DNA of 36,344 bases from an uncultured Oscillospiraceae bacterium. GTDB lineage: Bacteria > Bacillota > Clostridia > Oscillospirales > Oscillospiraceae. A program made the position numbers and the translations under genes. How positions within the stretch are numbered: position 1 is the first letter of the stretch; every line of letters begins with the position of its first letter. The stretch covers positions 1 to 36,344 of the forward strand of contig CAKTNW010000016.1 in assembly GCA_934589145.1 (NCBI GenBank). The letters are read 5' to 3'. The notes beneath the pieces were generated by a model. It did no database searches. It was not told where the DNA came from and saw nothing but the letters and a program-made list of their open reading frames with translations. Of this stretch, positions 7,680-14,499 are shown one piece after another.

Positions 7680-8696
7680 ATGGAAATGCGGCGCTATATC
7701 AGGTACTCCAACGGCTGGTGGTGGCTTGCCGCCGTGTGTATGGCCATCGCCGTATGCTGCGCGGTAAAGGCCGCGCAGGTGCAGAAGGACAGGGAAGCGA
7801 TGACCCCGGCGCCGCTGCTGGTGGGCGAAGAGCAGGCGGGGGATTACCGCTATATTGACGCGGTGTACATGACCGAATGGGTCTATCGGGTGACAGACAG
7901 AGGCGGCCGGGAGAAGGTTTTTTACTTCGCCGGGGATGCTGACGGCTACGTCTATCTGGTGCGGCTGGGCGACGGGCAGTATGCGGAATTTGCGGATATG
8001 ACGGACGCATTGCCGGTTCGCCTGGTGGGCGTGCTCTGCACCGTGCCGAAGGCATATCTTCCCGATCTTGCGGAGGTCGACGGCTCCACCGTCGAGGAAT
8101 ATGTGGATTACTACGGCGACTACTACATCGACGCCGCCATGACGCCTGCCGACCTGAATAACGGCTTCCGGACAGGCGCCGTATCGGCTTTTGCTGTCGG
8201 AGTGATCCTCCTGCTCCAGAGCGTTGCATTTTCCGTGCAGTTCAGGAAAGAACTGAAGCAACTGGAGAGGAGGGGCCTGCTGGAGCGGGCGGAGTACGCG
8301 TTCCAAAATGCCCGGGGCGACCTCTACGGGGATGTGCGGCTCAGTGATACGTTCATTTACGGCAGGCACGCCGCGCTGGCGCGGCCCCTGACGGATGTGC
8401 TGTGGGTCTATTGGCATGAGAAGACCGGCGCGGTGGATGTGCATTTGCTGACCGCCGATGGCCGCGACTGTATGCTGCGGCTGTCCGGCCAGGCGGCCCG
8501 CCGCAATGCGGAGGAGATCCTGCAGGCGGTGGCTGCGCGCAATTCCGGCGTGCTGGTGGGCCGGACGCGGGAAAATGGCCTGCGCTACGACCGGCAGGTG
8601 CCCCGTATCAGGCAGCAGCGCGTTCACCGGATTGTGCTCTGGGGCGTATGGCTGGCGGCGGCTGCCGCGGCCTTTGCAGTCTTGGCCCTCACCTGA
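7680..8696 (+). CDS. Unknown membrane protein with three transmembrane segments
   Basis: 338-residue protein not recognised with confidence. Hydrophobic helices lie at about residues 12-31, 165-186 and 318-337. The first two bracket an acidic, tyrosine-rich domain of about 130 residues (YVDYYGDYYIDAAM), probably outside. The second and third bracket a basic soluble domain of similar size (about 187-317, with RKELKQLERRGLLERAEYAF) that would lie inside. This layout could suit a membrane sensor or regulator, but no known catalytic motif was seen. GGGGAG precedes the ATG. It is a single-gene unit with its own promoter, bounded on the right by the AT-richer island. Confidence 0.75.
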   Translation: MEMRRYIRYSNGWWWLAAVCMAIAVCCAVKAAQVQKDREAMTPAPLLVGEEQAGDYRYIDAVYMTEWVYRVTDRGGREKVFYFAGDADGYVYLVRLGDGQYAEFADMTDALPVRLVGVLCTVPKAYLPDLAEVDGSTVEEYVDYYGDYYIDAAMTPADLNNGFRTGAVSAFAVGVILLLQSVAFSVQFRKELKQLERRGLLERAEYAFQNARGDLYGDVRLSDTFIYGRHAALARPLTDVLWVYWHEKTGAVDVHLLTADGRDCMLRLSGQAARRNAEEILQAVAARNSGVLVGRTRENGLRYDRQVPRIRQQRVHRIVLWGVWLAAAAAAFAVLALT

Positions 8697-8851
8697 GCCA
8701 TTGCGCCGCCGCGGAAAATATGGCCTGATGGCGTTGACCTCGCTGGGGCGTCAGTCGAATAAAGGCACCTGCTGAAAGTGTTCTGCGGAACGGCAGTTAC
8801 GGTGAAGACGGCGGATCTGTCAATAGATGATATTGTATATGTGAAACGATA

Positions 8852-8880
8852 TTGACAAATCAACGGACTTTGCCTATAGT
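8852..8880 (+). promoter_or_regulatory. Strong promoter ahead of the PP-loop gene
   Basis: TTGACA (8852-8857), a 17-bp spacer, TATAGT (8875-8880). The expected start near 8887 falls directly at the base of the hairpin at 8888-8930. Confidence 0.7.
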
Positions 8881-8887
8881 TAAGTAT

Positions 8888-8930
8888 ACACTGTGCTACA
8901 TTCTGAAGCTTGTAATGCAGTGTCTTTTTT
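8888..8930 (+). terminator. Attenuator-like terminator in the PP-loop gene leader
   Basis: ACACTG (8888-8893) pairs with CAGTGT (8918-8923). Inside, CATT pairs with AATG beyond a five-base bulge on the 5' side. A run of six T follows (8925-8930). Transcripts from 8887 would form it at once, so it could make a short RNA of about 44 nt or regulate read-through. Confidence 0.55.
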
Positions 8931-9026
8931 GCAGTATATTCCTACTTGACTGGTATGTTTAAGCAAGCGGCGTTTATCTGCGTCAATGAGTGGAAAAGAC
9001 CAGAATGGGTGAAATGGAGAAAACAA

Positions 9027-10124
9027 ATGAAACAAAATACAGCAAATGTGGAGCAGATTGATTCTGAGAGCAAAATTTCCAGCTTTAAGGTAAAACAAAA
9101 CATGCCATATGAATTTAAGGTCAATTACGCGCGGATCAGGGCCTGGGAGTTTTATAACGAGTGCGGAAAGCGGGATTTAGATTGCTATGTATCTGTTGGC
9201 GGGCTTGACAGTATTACGCTGTTCTTCTTTTTGAAATCTATCGGGATCAATGTACCGGCGGTATCTGTCTCATCTCTTGAAGATGTCAGTATACAGAAAA
9301 TTCACAAGGAAATCGGTGTTATTTCTTTGCCTCCCGCCATGAGAAAGGACGGCACACGCTGGAATAAACAAAAATTGCTCCAGGAGTTTGGTTTTCCGGT
9401 TCTTTCCAAGGAGACTGCCCGCAAGATTGAGTTGCTGCAGAATCCAACGCCCAATAACAAAACGGTCAGACATGCTATCGTTACAGGGGAAACTGGCGCG
9501 TATGGCGGCTTTCAAAAGAACTCGAAGATGAAGCTTGCCCAGAAATGGCTTGAGAAATTCGGCGGCTTGGAAAACGAAGAGGAAGGCGTGGATTATCAGA
9601 TCGCGCCATTCAAAGTGTCGTCAAAGTGCTGCTATTACCTGAAAGAAAAGCCTTGCTCCGACTGGGCAAAGGAGCATAATTGCGTGCCCTATTTGGGACT
9701 GATGGCTTCTGAGGGCGGAAGAAGAGAAAAAACGCTGATGCTGCATGGCTGCAACTATTTCGGACAGAGTACGATTCGCTCCGCGCCGTTTGCGATTTTT
9801 AACAGGCAGGATTTGTTGCAATTGGCGTTAGATCTGAAAGTCCCTGTTCCGGAAATCTATGGAAGCATACTAAGGGATGATGAGGGACGCCTGTACACTT
9901 CCGGAGAACAGCGGACAGGATGCTCCATGTGTGGTTTTGGGATCCAACTTGAAAAGCGTCCGCATCGATTTGACCGGCTTCGTGAGCGGAATTATAAGGA
10001 ATGGGATTTCTGGATGAATAAGTGCTGTGTGGATGAAAATGGAATCCATTACGGCTGGGGAAGAGTTTTGGATTATCTTGGAATCGGCTGGAAGGACATT
10101 CCGGATACGGAGTGTAAAAAGTAA
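9027..10124 (+). CDS. PAPS-reductase-like PP-loop protein (phage/mobile type)
   Basis: 365 residues from the ATG at 9027, chosen for GGAG seven bases upstream; the frame stays open to 8946. The overall plan matches phosphoadenosine-phosphosulfate-reductase-like proteins often found on phages and islands: the PP-loop (YVSVGGLDS, about 54-62), FPVLSKE, SSKCCYYLKEKP with a Cys pair at 201-202, YLGLMASEG and TGCSMCGFG (297-305). The canonical PP-loop is SGGxDS; here the first Ser is Val, which may weaken nucleotide binding. The conserved cysteines could hold an iron-sulfur cluster. The gene is visibly AT-richer than both neighbours, fitting recent acquisition. Substrate and partner are unknown, and it is probably not a true sulfate-assimilation enzyme. 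Confidence 0.8.
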   Translation: MKQNTANVEQIDSESKISSFKVKQNMPYEFKVNYARIRAWEFYNECGKRDLDCYVSVGGLDSITLFFFLKSIGINVPAVSVSSLEDVSIQKIHKEIGVISLPPAMRKDGTRWNKQKLLQEFGFPVLSKETARKIELLQNPTPNNKTVRHAIVTGETGAYGGFQKNSKMKLAQKWLEKFGGLENEEEGVDYQIAPFKVSSKCCYYLKEKPCSDWAKEHNCVPYLGLMASEGGRREKTLMLHGCNYFGQSTIRSAPFAIFNRQDLLQLALDLKVPVPEIYGSILRDDEGRLYTSGEQRTGCSMCGFGIQLEKRPHRFDRLRERNYKEWDFWMNKCCVDENGIHYGWGRVLDYLGIGWKDIPDTECKK

Positions 10125-10173
10125 CATCGCGTTATAACAGTACGTTTCATACGTTGGCTTGTGCCTGATCACA

Positions 10174-10211
10174 TTGACCTCGCCTGTGCTTTCCGCTATA
10201 ATCGAATTATA
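10174..10211 (+). promoter_or_regulatory. Promoter with palindrome over the -10 box
   Basis: TTGACC (10174-10179), a 17-bp spacer, TATAAT (10197-10202). The -10 box is the left arm of TATAAT-CGA-ATTATA (10197-10211), a perfect inverted repeat suited to a repressor. No regulator gene adjoins it. Confidence 0.6.
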
Positions 10212-10253
10212 CGATACACGCTGCCACAAAACGAACGATAAGGAGGCTGGCCT

Positions 10254-11093
10254 ATGACGAACCGACCTGCGTATCAGGAGACCCATTACGGAGACTGTGC
10301 CCACAGACCGGGTATGCACAGCATACTTGTTCCGGGAAAACGGGGAAGGCTGTTTTCTGTGCTCTATACGGCGGCGGGGGAGGGGCCCCATCCCACCGTA
10401 CTGCTGCTTCACGGCATCCCCGGCTGTGAGCGGAACTTCGACCTGGCCCAGGCCCTGCGCCGCGGCGGCTTCCATGTGATGACCTTCCATTACAGCGGCA
10501 GCTGGGGCAGCGACGGCGATTACTCGCTGGCCCACGATCTGGAGGACGCCCACACGGTGCTGGACTTCATCCTGCAGAGCGAGAGCTATGGCATAGACAA
10601 GTCGCGTGTTTACGCCGTGGGTCACAGCCTGGGCGGCTTCGTCTGCGGACAGCTTGCCGCGGCGCGCCCGGAGATCAGGGCAGCGGCGCTGCTGATGCCC
10701 TGCGACATCGGGCGGATGCCGAAGATCGCCCAGGAGGATCCCGTGGCCTTCCGGGCCATCCGCAAGGAGCTGGAAGAGAGCGGCGGCTGGCTCTGCGGCA
10801 CCAGCGGCGAAGCCCTGTGGCAGGAGGCCCGGGCCCACAGCGACGATTACTGCCTGGAGAGCGCAGCGCAGGCGCTGGCGCACAAGCCGGTGCTCTGCGT
10901 CGGCGGCACGCTGGATACCTGCACGCCCCCGGCCATGCACTGCGAGCCCTTGGCCAGGGCCGTAAAGGCGGCGGGCGGAACCGCCTTCCGGATGCAGTAC
11001 TTTACCACCGACCACGTCTTTTCGGACTATCGTCTCACGGTGGCGGAAGAGGTGACGGCCTTCCTGCAGGAGGAAGCCGCGAAAACGGAATAA
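10254..11093 (+). CDS. Alpha/beta-hydrolase (esterase/peptidase type)
   Basis: 279-residue soluble serine hydrolase. It shows the oxyanion HG motif LLLHGIPGCE (about 50-59), nucleophile elbow GHSLGG with Ser125, an acid at GGTLDTCTP and the catalytic His in TTDHVFS near the C-terminus, so the triad is complete. The central insert forms a cap with several Cys. It most resembles dienelactone-hydrolase or acyl-peptide-hydrolase-like proteins; the substrate cannot be assigned. AAGGAGG precedes the ATG. It is a single-gene unit with a promoter carrying a palindrome and a long terminator at 11099-11146 shared with the convergent cupin gene. Confidence 0.88.
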   Translation: MTNRPAYQETHYGDCAHRPGMHSILVPGKRGRLFSVLYTAAGEGPHPTVLLLHGIPGCERNFDLAQALRRGGFHVMTFHYSGSWGSDGDYSLAHDLEDAHTVLDFILQSESYGIDKSRVYAVGHSLGGFVCGQLAAARPEIRAAALLMPCDIGRMPKIAQEDPVAFRAIRKELEESGGWLCGTSGEALWQEARAHSDDYCLESAAQALAHKPVLCVGGTLDTCTPPAMHCEPLARAVKAAGGTAFRMQYFTTDHVFSDYRLTVAEEVTAFLQEEAAKTE

Positions 11094-11098
11094 TAGAA

Positions 11099-11146
11099 AG
11101 CCCCCCGCTTTTCACGCCTCAACACGAGGAATGAAAAGCGGGGGCT
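11099..11146. terminator. Bidirectional terminator
   Basis: AGCCCCCCGCTTTTCA (11099-11114) pairs with TGAAAAGCGGGGGCT (11132-11146), one base off perfect, around a 17-nt loop. It lies between the convergent hydrolase and cupin genes. Confidence 0.75.
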
Positions 11147-11151
11147 GTGCG

Positions 11152-11481
11152 TCAGACTTTCGCGTCCTCCCGCGCGGTGGAGATCTTAATGACCACCGCT
11201 GTTTTCGCGCCGTTGTTCCAGATGGAGTGGGGCGTCATGCCGTCCACAAAGACCGACTGATCCTTTCCGGCGATGATCTCCCTGTCGCCGGTGACGATCC
11301 GCACCTCGCCGTCCACCACGATGAAGATGTGGTTGTCGCTGTGGGTGTGGTTGTTTTCCGGGCCGCCTCCGTTTTCCGAAATGTACGCGATGGCGCCCCA
11401 CTGGATCCGGCCCATCTCGTTGAACAGCTTCTTGGCCAGAAAGCCCTTGTGGCCCTCCGGTGTGATAAATGTGGTTTCCAT
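11152..11481 (-). CDS. Small cupin-domain protein
   Basis: 109-residue single-domain cupin. The metal-binding motif 1 is seen in NNHTHSDNHIFIVVDGEVRIVTG, with three His available, and motif 2 in TPHSIWNNG near the C-terminus. It has no catalytic partner domain, so it could be a small-molecule isomerase or dioxygenase, or a binding protein; specificity is not visible. GAGGAG lies eight bases before the ATG at 11481. It is downstream of the TetR-DUF2087 pair on the same strand with a 37-base gap and may be part of that operon. It is not closely similar to the second cupin at 18441. Confidence 0.85.
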   Translation of the reverse strand: METTFITPEGHKGFLAKKLFNEMGRIQWGAIAYISENGGGPENNHTHSDNHIFIVVDGEVRIVTGDREIIAGKDQSVFVDGMTPHSIWNNGAKTAVVIKISTAREDAKV

Positions 11482-11518
11482 AGGTGTTGCTCCTCTCTTT
11501 GCTGTGTGATCTTTCTGA

Positions 11519-11824
11519 TCAGATATACTGCGCCATAAACGCCGCAAGGGGCGGGATATCCTCCGCCCGCCAATAGCTGGCGCCATCCGCCGTCCGGTGC
11601 AGGAGCCGCTTGTTGAAAAGCTCCCGCCGCAGGGTGGCTGCGTCGTGGAAAAGCGTCCACTCGTCCAGCAGATCGTTGATCTCCTGCTGGGTGTACTGCC
11701 GTCCGGCCTCGATCTTCCCCGCCAGGTACCAGAGGGCCATCAGCTTCTTCTTGTGCTTGGCCGGAAGGGCGGTGAGCCGCCCGTTCGCGTCACAAAACGG
11801 CATCAACTGGGATAGCTCATTCAT
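11519..11824 (-). CDS. DUF2087 domain protein
   Basis: 101-residue protein matching the DUF2087 pattern from about residue 20: KHKKKLMALWYLAGKIE, then RQYTQQEINDLLDEWTLFHDAATLRRELFNKRLLHRTADGASYW. This is a winged-helix-like fold often fused to ArsR-type regulators; here it stands alone. A role as a small DNA-binding or partner protein is likely but unproven. ATG 11824 is taken as the start; a GTG at 11830 in the same frame is an alternative. Either overlaps the end of the TetR gene, implying translational coupling and a shared function. Confidence 0.85.
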   Translation of the reverse strand: MNELSQLMPFCDANGRLTALPAKHKKKLMALWYLAGKIEAGRQYTQQEINDLLDEWTLFHDAATLRRELFNKRLLHRTADGASYWRAEDIPPLAAFMAQYI

Positions 11825-12413
11825 TTTCACACCCCGCTTCTCCCGCTCTGGCCTTCACCAGCAGCATCATGGCCTGGAACTCGGTGGACAGCATCCGGCC
11901 CAGCTCCTCCTCGGAGAAATGGCAGACCCGCGTGGCGCACAGCGCGCCCACGCCGAAGGTATAGATCCACACGTTTTCAAACAGCAGCCTGGCGTCCGCC
12001 TTGCTCATGCCGTACTCCTCCCGGATCAGGGCGATGCAGGTCGCTGCCGTGGGGCCCAGTACGCCGAACACGTCATCAAAGCTGACGGCGTCCCGGTTCT
12101 CCTGCATAAAGAGGAGCTGATACAGCTTCGGCTCACGGACACCGAATAAGACCATCCGCATGCCCACCTGCTTGAACAGGGGCATGTCAGGCAGCTTCCG
12201 TGGGGCAAAGCTCTCGAACCGGCCCATGGCGGCGTCCCGCACTGCCTCCTGTACCTCCTTCATGCTGTTGAACACGGTGAAGATGGGGCGGGCCGAGCTG
12301 CCCAGGGCATCGCCCAGCTCCTTGGCGGTCAGTGCCTCGACGCCCTTCCGGGAGACCACGTCCAGCGCGGCCTGCACGATCTCCTCTTTTGTGAATTTCG
12401 GTTTCGGCGGCAT
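11817..12413 (-). CDS. TetR/AcrR-family regulator, paralogue 1
   Basis: 198-residue regulator. The HTH lies at about 8-55 (FTKEEIVQAALDVVSRKGVEALTAKELGDALGSSARPIFTVF). It is clearly related to the protein at 15655-16272: both begin with P-K-x-KFTKEE, both have LTAK, PIF and SM in the HTH region and a Y-x-LLF segment mid-protein. The C-terminal domain has Cys residues (GALCATRVCHF) whose role is unknown. Its promoter (12479-12507) and a palindrome downstream of the -10 box suggest autoregulation. It heads an operon with DUF2087 and perhaps the cupin. Confidence 0.88.
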   Translation of the reverse strand: MPPKPKFTKEEIVQAALDVVSRKGVEALTAKELGDALGSSARPIFTVFNSMKEVQEAVRDAAMGRFESFAPRKLPDMPLFKQVGMRMVLFGVREPKLYQLLFMQENRDAVSFDDVFGVLGPTAATCIALIREEYGMSKADARLLFENVWIYTFGVGALCATRVCHFSEEELGRMLSTEFQAMMLLVKARAGEAGCENE

Positions 12414-12442
12414 GGCGATCCTCCTTGCTATATGAAAATGCT

Positions 12443-12454
12443 CATTTTAAAATG
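12443..12454. promoter_or_regulatory. Perfect 12-bp palindrome, likely TetR operator
   Basis: CATTTTAAAATG lies between the minus-strand promoter and the TetR start codon. AAAATGC also occurs twice in the same direction here (from 12436 and from 12449). Position and symmetry suit autorepression. Confidence 0.5.
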
Positions 12455-12478
12455 CGCGTTCTGCATCGAACGTTTTTG

Positions 12479-12507
12479 ATTATAGTCCCGATTGCCGTAC
12501 CTGTCAA
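12479..12507 (-). promoter_or_regulatory. Promoter of TetR paralogue 1
   Basis: Minus strand TTGACA (12507-12502), 17-bp spacer, TATAAT (12484-12479): a full consensus promoter. Confidence 0.75.
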
Positions 12508-12578
12508 TAGCCATGCAAAAAAAGCCGCCATATGGCAAGGATGAAAGGGAGCGCGGCATTCAATCACAAAACACCATC

Positions 12579-12607
12579 TTGCAAAACGAAAGCGCCAATG
12601 CTACAAT
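12579..12607 (+). promoter_or_regulatory. Promoter of the first ATC-hydrolase-like gene
   Basis: TTGCAA (12579-12584), 17-bp spacer, TACAAT (12602-12607). The block GCTACAATATGAC at the -10 matches GCTACGATATGAC at the second ATC locus (28459 on) in all but one base. Confidence 0.65.
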
Positions 12608-12622
12608 ATGACTGTCAATATT

Positions 12623-12669
12623 CCGGTCGTGAGGCCGGGCGGCATAGAGGCTGCCGAAGGGCGGCTTTT
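12623..12669 (+). terminator. Leader with two hairpins and alternative pairing (attenuator candidate)
   Basis: Hairpin 1: CCGGTC (12623-12628), loop GTGA, GGCCGG (12633-12638). Hairpin 2: GCTGCC (12650-12655), loop GAAG, GGCGGC (12660-12665), then TTTT, an intrinsic terminator. GCTGCC can instead pair with an identical GGCGGC upstream (12638-12643), which would abolish the terminator. The switch between forms could be set by a ligand, protein or translation. Confidence 0.55.
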
Positions 12670-12682
12670 CAAAAGATTGATA

Positions 12683-12698
12683 GTTAGATAAGACTAAC
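12683..12698. promoter_or_regulatory. GTTAG-N6-CTAAC element, ATC locus 1
   Basis: GTTAG (12683-12687), six bases, CTAAC (12694-12698). It lies after the leader terminator and 42 bases before the start codon. It could be a protein operator acting as a roadblock, or an RNA stem of five base pairs. Confidence 0.5.
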
Positions 12699-12740
12699 CG
12701 CCGCGGACTATGTGTGCGCGGCATGAAATGAGGTGCGAAA

Positions 12741-13343
12741 ATGAAAGAAAGCTACCTTACGGTACATTTTCGGGAAACTGCCGCGCAGCGTTTTCCCGCG
12801 CAGGCGGAATGGCTGAACGCCGCGTTTGACGCGCGGCTGGCGGCGCTGCGGACGGAAAACGCCGGGGCACGGAAAGAAAAGCTGCGGCACCTGGAGCATC
12901 AGATCCTGCCGGGCATCGCGGCGTATAAGACATTGCAGACCGTCATGCCGAAGGAGGAAGCGCTGCAAACGGTTCACGGCTATGTGGAGCAGAAGGCATG
13001 GCGGCAGAAAAAGGCGTTTCTCAAGCTGATGCGGATCCCCGGACTGTACCGGCTGGTGCCGGGTATCTTTTCCAGGGAGACGCCCAAGCTCTTCGGCCCC
13101 ACGGCAGGCTTCGCGTCCACGGATCTTCAGACCACCGGCGGCGTCTGGCGCATTGACATGACAAAATGCCCCTACCACGACGCCTGTGTACACTACGGCT
13201 GCCCGGAGCTGTGCCGCTGCTTCTGCGACAGTGACGACATTACCTACGACGGCCTGCACCCCAAGCTTTACTGGCACCGGACAAAAACACTGGGACGCGG
13301 CGGAGACTGCTGCGATTTTTGCCTGAAGCTTCTGGAAAAATAA
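12741..13343 (+). CDS. ATC-hydrolase-like Cys-rich protein, paralogue A
   Basis: 200-residue protein resembling the L-2-amino-thiazoline-4-carboxylate hydrolase family (PF14196), whose founder opens the thiazoline ring on the way to cysteine. The core lies in the C-terminal third: KCPYHDAC (Cys143, Cys149), PELCRCFC (158, 160, 162), an Asp at about 166, and the terminal RGGDCCDFC (190, 191, 194). The N-terminal helical half is basic. Shared with paralogues B and C are C-P, E-L-x4-C (C at 162 here), and G-G-x2-C-D-[FY]. GAGGTG precedes the ATG. The many Cys suggest metal binding, but family substrates in Firmicutes are unknown. Its leader is shared in plan with the 28582 locus. Confidence 0.78.
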   Translation: MKESYLTVHFRETAAQRFPAQAEWLNAAFDARLAALRTENAGARKEKLRHLEHQILPGIAAYKTLQTVMPKEEALQTVHGYVEQKAWRQKKAFLKLMRIPGLYRLVPGIFSRETPKLFGPTAGFASTDLQTTGGVWRIDMTKCPYHDACVHYGCPELCRCFCDSDDITYDGLHPKLYWHRTKTLGRGGDCCDFCLKLLEK

Positions 13344-13450
13344 GGCAGGCGCGGCCTGCTGCCGGGTCAAAAGGCCGCTTCACGCCAGCGGATGACCGAG
13401 AAGCTGAAAGGTCAGACGCGGGGAAATCATCATGAAAGGAGCCAACAGCG

Positions 13451-14341
13451 ATGTCTCAAGCGGAGAAATATACATATCGTGTCGAATCAGACGGATTTTA
13501 CGGCGAGCTGATCCTTCCGGAGGAGGACAGATATCCGGGAAAAGCGCTGATCTGCTTCAGCGGCAGCGATGGGGGAATTGAGTTGTCCCGTATGCTGACT
13601 GGCGTTTTTCAGGCCCACGGGCTGACAACGCTGGCCCTGGCCTATGTGCTGGAAGAGGGGCTGCCCAAGCAATTTTCCCGTATCCCGGTCGACTTCCTGG
13701 AGAGGGCGGCAAAACGGCTGCACGATATGGGCTATGAAAAGGTGGGCCTGTGGGGCATCTCGAAGGGAGCCGAGCTGGCGCTGACGGCAGGCAGCCTTTT
13801 ACCGGGGCTTGTCAACGCCGTGATCGCGGTTGCGCCGATGAATACCGTATGCCAGGGGTTTGTCAAGGACAGAGGTGTCTCCTTCGTGCCGGGCAGCAGC
13901 TGGAGCTTTCACGGAACGGAGATCCCCTATACCCCCTATGAAACGGAGAAGTTCCCACTCTGGCAGATCCTGCGGAAGAGCATCCGTGCGGGTGAGATCA
14001 CCATGTATGACCTCTACCTGCCGCTTGTGCGGCATCCCGTCCCTGCCGCGGTGATCCAGGTGGAAAAAATAACCGGCCCCATCCTGCTGATCTCCTCTAA
14101 AATGGATACCATGTGGCCGTCCGAGCTTGCGGCGAAGCAGATGATACAGCGCCTGCAGGCGCATCATTTCCCCTATGCCTGCCGGCATTTGAGCTATGAC
14201 TACGGCAGTCATCTGTTTGTCCCTATGGAACTGCCAAGCGCGAAGTTCTTCAGGGGAGAACGCGGAAAAAATAAAGAGCCTGCCCGGAAAGCCCGTATGG
14301 ATTCCCTGACGCAAACCCTGGCGTTTATTTCTCAATGGTGA
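13451..14341 (+). CDS. Acyl-CoA thioesterase/BAAT C-terminal-like hydrolase
   Basis: 296-residue alpha/beta-hydrolase matching the C-terminal catalytic domain of bile-acid-CoA:amino acid acyltransferase and acyl-CoA thioesterases. Visible: strand LICFSGSDGGIELS, nucleophile elbow GISKGAE (Ser104; many members use Cys here), the acid in SSKMDTMWPS and His in YDYGSHLFVP. Conserved family landmarks SSWSFHGTEIPYTPY and AVIQVEKITGPILLISSKMD are present. It lacks the N-terminal immunoglobulin-like domain, as bacterial stand-alone versions do. The substrate is unknown. AAAGGAG precedes the ATG. It follows paralogue A on the same strand after 107 bases with only a small hairpin between, so co-transcription is possible. 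Confidence 0.85.
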   Translation: MSQAEKYTYRVESDGFYGELILPEEDRYPGKALICFSGSDGGIELSRMLTGVFQAHGLTTLALAYVLEEGLPKQFSRIPVDFLERAAKRLHDMGYEKVGLWGISKGAELALTAGSLLPGLVNAVIAVAPMNTVCQGFVKDRGVSFVPGSSWSFHGTEIPYTPYETEKFPLWQILRKSIRAGEITMYDLYLPLVRHPVPAAVIQVEKITGPILLISSKMDTMWPSELAAKQMIQRLQAHHFPYACRHLSYDYGSHLFVPMELPSAKFFRGERGKNKEPARKARMDSLTQTLAFISQW

Positions 14342-14420
14342 GATCGCCGAAGTAAGCGGAGCCGATCTGTGAAAAAGGCGCTGTCCCCGGATTCATTGCT
14401 GTTTTCCTGTTCTGCTTTTG

Positions 14421-14465
14421 AAAAGACGCGGCGCGATACCAAACGGTATCGCGCCGCGTCTTTTT
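14421..14465. terminator. Very strong bidirectional terminator
   Basis: AAAAGACGCGGCGCGATACC pairs with its exact complement across loop AAAC, ending in TTTTT. It separates the plus-strand hydrolase from the minus-strand lipoprotein gene. Confidence 0.95.
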
Positions 14466-14499
14466 CAGTGTGCGTTGCGTTCTGTTCTGCGCTGATGCT

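Larger units (their letters stand above)
8697..9026. other. AT-rich intergenic leader region of the PP-loop gene
   Basis: 330 bases without a convincing gene and visibly AT-richer than the preceding genes. It holds a promoter at 8852-8880 and a terminator-like hairpin at 8888-8930. The open frame of the next gene extends left to 8946 (MFKQAAFICVNEW and onward), but no ribosome site precedes either upstream start, so this stretch is treated as leader. Confidence 0.5.
12414..12740. other. Divergent regulatory region (TetR paralogue 1 / first ATC-hydrolase-like gene)
   Basis: A 327-base gap with no gene. From left to right it holds the TetR operator palindrome and the minus-strand promoter, then the plus-strand promoter (12579-12607), a structured leader with two hairpins, the GTTAG element and the ribosome site. 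Each part is listed separately. Confidence 0.7.

Noticed and set aside
8946..9026. N-terminal extension of the PP-loop protein from TTG 8946 or ATG 8955
   Set aside because: No ribosome site upstream of either, while ATG 9027 has GGAG at seven bases. The extension stays possible because the frame is open.
8697..10130. Complete phage or genomic island with attachment sites
   Set aside because: No integrase, no flanking direct repeat and no tRNA found; only composition and gene type suggest transfer.
12614..12740. Known riboswitch (SAM, T-box, preQ1, FMN, cobalamin) in the ATC leader
   Set aside because: None of the signature motifs (T-box sequence, kink-turn GA pairs, B12 box) could be found; only hairpins and a terminator are visible.
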